Source of the DNA: Antitrichia curtipendula
Lineage: Eukaryota > Streptophyta > Bryopsida > Hypnales > Leucodontaceae
Direction of reading: 5' to 3'
DNA length: 64,000 nucleotides
NCBI GenBank assembly: GCA_951230915.1
Contig: OX579637.1
Coordinates: 18,042,001 to 18,106,000, forward strand
The notes beneath the pieces were generated by a model. The model saw only the letters and a program-made list of their open reading frames with translations. It was not told the DNA's origin and ran no database searches. The translations under genes and the position numbers were made by a program. This document shows positions 58,136-64,000 of this stretch, one piece after another. Numbering within the stretch: position 1 is the first letter of the stretch; each line of letters opens with the position of its first letter.

Positions 58136-59536
58136 AGGATAGCAGGAGTAAGAGTTATACCTTTGCGGCAATCATGAACTTCGACCCCGTGTAGATGCCG
58201 ATGACGTTCTCTCCCTTCACACAAAAGCTCTGAAGAATGTCAATGTAGAACTCCATCCTCAGCTCGTTGGCATGGATCCTATATTTGGCCTCCGTATTCT
58301 TCTAGATTTCCTTGTAGTATGGAATGTCGTCCGTGGAGTAGACCCTCTTCACTGCATCCACATTCGGTCCCTTTCTTCAACACGAACACAAGCTTCACCA
58401 AGGAAGGCGTGGATCGTGTTGTCGTCTTGTCCAACCTCTCAGCCTTGCCGGGCTGATACGTTGAAACCTTGACCTCGTAGCCCTTAAGCCTCAAAGCAGC
58501 AAATTTCTTAGTCACCTCCAGGTCGTATTGACTTCCCACAATCCATAACCAGGCGTCTGGTGTAGTAATTCCGGGCTTCAAATGAGCAGCCAAGTAATTG
58601 AGCATTGGAGTACACGAAGGACCGTCACTAGATCCAGCTATCGGTCTGGGCAGGATACTAAAGTCTATGACAGCGAGCCTTAGTTCTCTAGTCTAGTAGG
58701 GCCACTCGTGGCTCGTGACAAGAGCCTGCGGATAGCATTGGTGCCCCCGGATGAACACATTGCCAACCATTCCCATGATTTGCTTCCTCAGCTTCAAGAA
58801 GCTCTTGAAGATGGGATAGACCACGGACAGTTTCGGGTGGTCCTTAAAGTCAACGGCTGACTTCTTTTTTGCTTCGTTGATTAAACGCTTCACAAAAAAT
58901 GAATTGGGCGGGGCAGTCAATAGAAAATTCCACGAAGCGTAAGTGAACTTGTTCGTGCACTTTCATTTCCTCCATACCTCATCGATCACTTCTCCTTGTG
59001 AGTCCCTGAACTTCAAGGATTTATCGATGGCCATGAACTCCTCCATGACGATTTTCTTGCGCTTCCTACGCTCCACCCAGTGCTCAGCCTTATAGTTGTC
59101 CACACACAAAATCTTTGCAACGCCCACAGAGACTTTCGGGTAATCGCACTTGCGCCCTTCAGTTCGTCCAAGCAGATGGAGGACATATTCCTTGAGGTCC
59201 TTGTCCGTGAAATGCCCCATGTGCTTGAAGAACTCTCGCTTCAGCGAAAAGTTCTTTGTAGACTTGTTGTACTCAGTGCACGTTACCGGATCAACCAGTT
59301 CTCCGTCATTGTGTTTTCGGAGAAACTCCTCCCACAACTGGTACGTCTCGTCTGCCAATGTAATGATCCTAATTTCATTCTTGACATCCGACGCGAGTTT
59401 CACCTTAGCTCCTTCTTTGTCCGGATTTATGCTACAATACCGTATCAAAACAGCGTCTATGAAATCCTGTAGGGCAATATTGTCAATGAAACCAAGGTTA
59501 GTCCTGAAACAATACAAAATCACAAGGGAGAGCAAA

Positions 59537-59663
59537 TTATCCTCGACCCGAGGATAAACATAGTCATGACCCCTGACGATGATTCACAAATACACTGTGC
59601 GATAGCAGCAATACACAACTTCAAATTAGTACAAACTAAAATTTATCTTCGAGGTGAAGATAA
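59537..59663. repeat. Two family A palindromes (59537, 59643) in the copy 4 intron
   Basis: 59537-59557 has arms TTATCCTCG and CGAGGATAA around ACC. 59643-59663 has arms TTATCTTCG and TGAAGATAA around AGG. Both lie inside the intron starting at 59682. Confidence 0.8.
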
Positions 59664-61156
59664 ACATACGGACGCTGCATACCTTATAAACAGTTGGATT
59701 TAAGATGGCCTTATTCAGTCTTTCCAGTCCTTCACGTTCAACATTCGTTGGCCGCTTCAGTTCCTTTCACACCTGCATGCAAGCCGAAATCTGGTTCCCC
59801 CATGTTGGCTGACTATGAACGAGGTGATTCGAGGAGTTGTACCACTTGGATATTTCTGTCAGCTTCCTTGGGTCAAGCGAGTAGATAATCGTTGCATCCC
59901 ACATCTGCAACTCTACCTTCCGGGACTCACAACATCCTCCACTTTGCAGCATCTTGGATGCAGTGATGCTATGTTGGCCATTAATAATATAGAAATTTCC
60001 TTCCTTAATATCATCCCACTTGGAAGGACATTCCTTGAGGAGCCTTTTGTTGGCGTCAATCAGAGTCAAGCATACTAGTTGCCTTTGTTGGACTGACCCT
60101 AGATGGATAAGGGTCTCTTTCATTTCCTCCACAATCTTCATCTCCAATTTCCGGATAATGTATCGTGGAGGGGCCAGGTGGCATTTGGAGATGTTCACCT
60201 TGAATGTCATGGGATCAAAAATGAAGCAGGACGTGTGCTTCTCGTAGAAATCTTTCTGGTATGCGCCTACCACTTCAAATTTATGGATGGGCTCATATTC
60301 GCCCGTCTTCCCGTTATGAACGTTTGTTAGCGCGGATCCTGAACTTCCAATAGTTACTGCTCGACTGTTTGTCACGGGTTTTCGGCGCTTCTCAGTGGCC
60401 TCAGAGATCTCCGATTCCGGGTTCTTCCGTTTTGGGAGTTGTGCTCGCGTTGTTCCCCTTCCACTTCCTCTGCTCCTAGTTCGGGCACGTGCCCCGGAGA
60501 CGGACTTTGTTTCGGTATCTGCTTTGTGTCTCACTTGTCCACGTCCCAGGCTGAGACGGGATTGCTTATCTACATGATCTTTTGCATACTCCTTCAATCT
60601 GCTGAACATGTATCCAATCCTTCTCGCCATGAAGATGGCATTCTTATGTATCCATGGATGGAATCTCCGCTAGAACTCGTCCGCCAGTTCATCGTGGTTT
60701 CCCTCGTGCAAACCCCTTATGAGGTTGTCCAGATCAAATGCTCCCACATCGTCTTCTTCATGCATGACAATGGAGTGCGTGTGCTTTGTTTCCTTTCCTG
60801 ATGGTTCGCACGCATGAAGTATTAGGACAATGAATTTCTTCTGGTGGAGCTCCACGAGCGCGACCTTCTCGTCCAAGTTCCAATTCACGTGGATTCCTGA
60901 ATCTTTCACCCTATGGCGTAGAAGTACGTAGTCTTTTGACCAATTTATTCCGAAGGTCCATGAATCGACAATGGGCTTGAATTGCCAGAGATCCCCGTAG
61001 ACCTCCGGCATGTCAAATATGAATGGATCCTCCGCCGCCCATTTATTGAATGGCTCAAGAAACGGGGCAGTGGCTGAGTAGTCGTATTTCTTTTTCTCTT
61101 CCATTCTGAAGAAATCTGCAAGTAGTGGTGGATGACGTTAGCAATTTTGTGTAGGA

Positions 61157-61525
61157 TTATCTTTGGTCCGAGGATAATTGTGGTAACTACCTTCCCATCT
61201 GTTTACCGCGACAGATTGTGTTCTATTAGGAGAATCTACATTGCCTTGGGTTATCTTTGATCCGAGGATAATTTTCTTCGTGTTTGGTTGGTTGTACATT
61301 ATAATTTGTTACTTTAGCGTGTTTGTTTATTTGTACTTATGTTATTTGCTAAGGTAATTTAGTTAGTTTTGTCTTTCTTGCGGTCTGTCACGTTGATGTT
61401 TATCTTCGATGCGAGGATAGTTATCCTCGAGCCGAGGATAGTTACATTATATATCGTGGTTGCCATCGCCCATGATTAGTATGTATTTCTGCGGACCGGC
61501 ATATTTATCCTTGGTTCGAGGATAA
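61157..61525. repeat. Five family A palindromes (61157, 61251, 61400, 61421, 61505)
   Basis: These occur just upstream of the copy 4 start codon. Arms are TTATCTTTG or TTATCYTYG with CGAGGATAR. 61400-61420 and 61421-61441 are directly adjacent. TTATCTTTG facing CGAGGATAA needs G-U pairs in RNA to form a full stem. Confidence 0.8.
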
Positions 61526-61645
61526 TATTGGTTGTGTTGTTTTGTGTTTTTGTTTGTTTTTTTAATTGTTCGGATTGTCTTTGGATGTTTTGTTTATTGG
61601 TTCTGATGTATAAGAGGATGTCAGTTGTGCTGAAGCTAGAGATAA

Positions 61646-61894
61646 TTATCTTCGGACCGAGGATAATTGTCCTCGGGCCGACGATGGTTATCTTTGGCCT
61701 ATTTGAAACAATGCTCGAGCCGGAGATAATTATCTTTTTTTTTTTAGAATAATCATGCTTGGACCGGTGATGGTTATCCTTAGCACAAGGATAACTATGC
61801 CCGAGTACAATCATCTTTGTGCCGAGGATAACCATCACTGGTCCAAGCATGATTATCCTCAAGCCGAAGATAATTATCTCCGACCCGAGCATCG
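61646..61894. repeat. Cluster of family A palindromes
   Basis: At least four clear copies (61646, 61774, 61811, 61853) and two decayed ones (61667, 61874) follow one another almost without gaps. On the - strand they give a repetitive frame rich in I, G and L that I regard as accidental. Confidence 0.75.
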
Positions 61895-61908
61895 TTTCAA
61901 ATAGGTGT
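61697..61908. repeat. About 210-bp imperfect inverted repeat
   Basis: The left half starts CCTATTTGAAACAATGCTCG and the right half ends CGAGCATCGTTTCAAATAGG, its reverse complement with one mismatch. Inside, GGAGATAATTATCT, AATCATGCTTGGACC-GTGATGG and TTATCCT-GCACAA are mirrored too. The centre is near 61800. The family A palindromes are nested in the arms. Confidence 0.8.
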
Positions 61909-63100
61909 TACTGTTTTAGATTGTGAATATCGTGTTTAAAACCCTAAGTTATAATCAAAAACTATTGCATGAAGTACACTACCAAAAACAAAACAAAATG
62001 CCTAAAAGAGTTTGGAAGCACGAATTTCTTACCTTCAACTGCTTTGTCTACACAAAATCAAAAGGCAACTCAATTGTTGTGCACTACAAAATCTGCACAC
62101 AAGAAGACTTACAGCGTTAGAAATGAAGTCACATTTCGCGTGAACTTGGACAAACACTGCATGAATTCAAGAAATAAGTAACAAAAACTAGTGAAAACTA
62201 AACCACAAATTGCAGAAACACAACACAGTGATGAAGTTGAAAATCTTAAAAACGAAAAACTTGTGAAGTCACCCTAAACCTCAAAATCGTAGCAACAAAT
62301 TGAATGAACCCTAGCCACAAATTGAATTCATGCATTAATCTCTACACCCTGAGCAAGTACTTTCTCCACGCAACAAACAGAAGTCTTGCATCAACAGATA
62401 CACCCCAAGCAAGTTCGTAAGCAAGTTCGAACCATCAAAGCAAGTTTGTTAGTTCTTGCATCAACAGATACACCCCTGAGCAAGTTTGCTCAAAGTTTAC
62501 ATCTGTAGCTTCAGTTTCCACGACCAAGCCTAGCTTGCATCTAACATCCTAAACAAATCAAACACAAGAGCATTTCTAAAATATCGTGACCAATACAACA
62601 TGAGCAAATGCGGTAGATGAACTCACAGCCTAGGAGAAGGAAGTGCCCAACCGCAACCGCAAACTCGTAGAAGAATGCGCACACATACACCAATCGCACA
62701 CCAACACCAAGCACCGACACCGCACACGAACACCGAGCTCTTCCATGCAGCACACACCAATCCCACAAACCAATCTCGCACACCAATCACGCACACCCCA
62801 AATTGCAGACAAGGAGTGTTGTACCGTGGAATTCGCAGCGGGAAGTCGCAGAAGAGATTGACCAACCAAACCTCTCCCAATTTTGTGGCTTCTCGCGCAA
62901 CACACCGACCGAACTAAACACAGAGACCCCAAAACCCCAAAACCTGAAGATTCAAGCACATAATTAACTAAACCTAGTAATTCAAGCTGAACAACGAGAC
63001 TAAAAAATCGACCCAATAACCTAGTGATTCACGCAGCAAACGAGAACGACAACCTGCAAAGTCACAAAAAATGAATCTGCGCCGCCAAACAGGAGTAACG
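61909..63100. other. No recognisable gene
   Basis: Short frames only. The words ATCAACAGATACACCCC and GAGCAAGTTTG/AGCAAGTTCG recur near 62392 and 62460. Frames on both strands at 62541-63016 overlap each other and are rich in His/Pro/Thr on one strand and Val/Cys/Gly on the other, which suggests base composition and not genes. Confidence 0.4.
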
Positions 63101-63240
63101 ACCTCCCAGGCCTGTAACCAAACCTCTATCCAAACCTCCCAGGCCTATAACCAAATCTCTATCTGAACCTCCCAAGCCTATAACCAAAACTCTATCCGAA
63201 CCTCCCAGGCCTATAACCAAACCTCTACCCGAACCTCCCC
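63101..63240. repeat. 33-bp tandem repeat, four copies
   Basis: The unit starts ACCTCCCAGGCCTATAACCA and ends with a CTCTAYCYRA-type tail. Four head-to-tail units start at 63101, 63134, 63167 and 63200, with a partial fifth. On the - strand it encodes an 11-residue repeat like GLGGSDRVLVI, with no sign of function. Confidence 0.85.
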
Positions 63241-64000
63241 CGACCTTGTGTTGACCTCCCGGACCAGTTCCGAACCTATAGTCCGGGAACCCGAATCTGC
63301 AATCCCAAGCTTCTTCTCCACACAAGTGTTGTACTATCATTTTTATTTAATGGTATAAAAATAGGCATTGAATTTGGAGCTCCCTTATTTTCTACATATT
63401 GAAGATTGAAAATTTTGGGACCCTTTCTAGCTTTGAAGACCTTGGCGGTGGAAATTCGATCCTCACACAATGACACAAATGTGGGAATCTAAAGAATGGT
63501 TGACAAAATAGATCACCTTCTTGCAAAAATAAGAAACTGTACAATGAACTCAAACAAATACAAACTAAAAATATTTTCTTCACAACTATAAACAAAAACA
63601 TTCAAAAAAGGAATTACTGCAAATGCCATGATAAGATTTTTTCAATTTACATTCCAAAGTCATCATCTTAGTAAATTTACTTTAAAAAACTCACTAAATT
63701 TTTGTAATTTATTGCATGGATTGATGTTTGTTCAAAAGGTTTGTATTCATTCTATTTTGATTAACTCCATAACCCCTCAAGTCCCAAGTGTCACAATGGG
63801 TGACAATTGAAGGTTTCGTGCAAATCCTATTTTCTCAATTTTAGGAACAAGTTTTTTGAAATTTTATTTTGTAAATATAGTTTTTAATAAAATTGCAATA
63901 ATTCCGCTGCACAAAGCTCAAAGTAGTCAACCACAAGCAATAAATAAATCACAATAACTTGAAATAATTTTTATAAAATTTATTTCTTGTAGATTACATT
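63241..64000. other. AT-rich DNA without a recognisable gene
   Basis: Stop-rich in all frames; nothing recognised. Confidence 0.4.

Larger units (their letters stand above)
56457..61104 (-). pseudogene. ParB/DGQHR-like plus DNA-methyltransferase-like gene, copy 4 (fullest copy)
   Basis: ATG at 61104 opens MEEKKKYDYSATAPFLEPFN. The frame continues through TAG 60670 into a basic linker (60.6-60.3 kb), then VVGAYQKDFYEKHTSCFIFD and DIKEGNFYIINGQHSITASK, a ParB/Srx- or DGQHR-like signature. TGA 59767 follows shortly. A donor AAG|GTATGC (59682) ends the exon. The next exon (from about 59503 or 59484) runs through TGA 58963 and TAG 58693, including MGMVGNVFI and LAVIDFSILPRP (motif IV position). 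A shift near 58375 and a TAG near 58303 follow, then ANELRMEFYIDILQSFCVKG, ENVIGIYTGSKFMIAAK and, at 57893, LYGLFYYGITERHISERH, which I align with the methyltransferase C-terminal SAM block. An acidic region and coiled coil (KALKRVEEEARWAEQQLKKD) close the gene. Every stop named here is TAG or TGA. Confidence 0.6.

Noticed and set aside
56457..61104. Alternative nuclear genetic code in which TAG and TGA mean Trp
   Set aside because: TGG is also used at many sites, frameshifts are present, and neighbouring genes stop normally; decay or editing is simpler.
61476..61892. Minus-strand frame with repeated I-I-x-L-G-P units
   Set aside because: It is produced by translation of the clustered family A palindromes; no start context or conservation is visible.
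54854..61894. CRISPR array
   Set aside because: The repeats are palindromic and short, but spacing is irregular, there are no uniform spacers, and the locus is eukaryotic with introns.
62541..63016. Overlapping frames on both strands
   Set aside because: At least four mutually overlapping frames with skewed composition, none showing a motif; probably chance.

Overview
This looks like nuclear DNA of a land plant, probably a spore-bearing lineage (moss, liverwort, lycophyte or fern). The evidence is GT-AG introns (one with a perfect TACTAAC branch site), Arabidopsis-type telomeric repeats at 22452-22499, a SUVR-type histone methyltransferase, a plant B3 domain and a plant SCC3 cohesin fragment. 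The species is not identified. Most gene-like regions carry in-frame stops, lost splice sites or frameshifts, so much of the window appears to be decaying, multi-copy sequence. All family calls come from motif recognition by eye, with no database search.

The main structure is a set of repeated gene pairs. One gene encodes a long protein with a ParB/DGQHR-like segment (motif INGQHS) followed by a domain resembling N4/N6 DNA methyltransferases. The other encodes an FCP1-like HAD phosphatase (motif DLNG...IDDSP). On the + strand of the left flank lie a 3' end of the first gene (2.8-3.3 kb), FCP1 copy 0 (4.1-4.6 kb), ParB-methyltransferase copy 1 (5.1-8.4 kb) and FCP1 copy 2 (14.1-14.8 kb). On the - strand of the right flank lie ParB-methyltransferase copy 4 (61.1-56.5 kb), FCP1 copy 4 (55.9-55.3 kb), ParB-methyltransferase copy 3 without its ParB part (49.2-46.7 kb) and FCP1 copy 3 (45.8-44.7 kb). 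Copy 0 resembles copy 4, and copy 2 resembles copy 3, so the flanks read as two diverged arms of a large inverted duplication. Each unit also carries its own class of short palindromes: 21 bp with TTATC/GATAA ends beside the outer units, and 19 bp with TTAGG/CCTAA ends beside the inner units.

The centre (about 18-38 kb) looks different. It is gene-denser and rich in GTAC outside exons. It holds two related RING-H2-like genes (18.8-21.2 and 24.8-26.5 kb), a repetitive acidic nuclear-type protein (27.5-28.6 kb), a broken SUVR gene (29.2-30.1 kb), unidentified minus-strand exons (30.9-32.5 kb), a B3-domain fragment (33.5-33.9 kb) and a degenerate RNase H-like, transposase-like gene (37.4-34.5 kb). 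A cohesin SCC3 fragment lies at 41.3-42.5 kb.

The sequence does not show which genes are expressed. A recurring feature is tryptophan codons replaced by TAG or TGA at matching positions in several copies. Cytosine deamination of silenced DNA is the simplest explanation; A-to-I RNA editing is a testable alternative.
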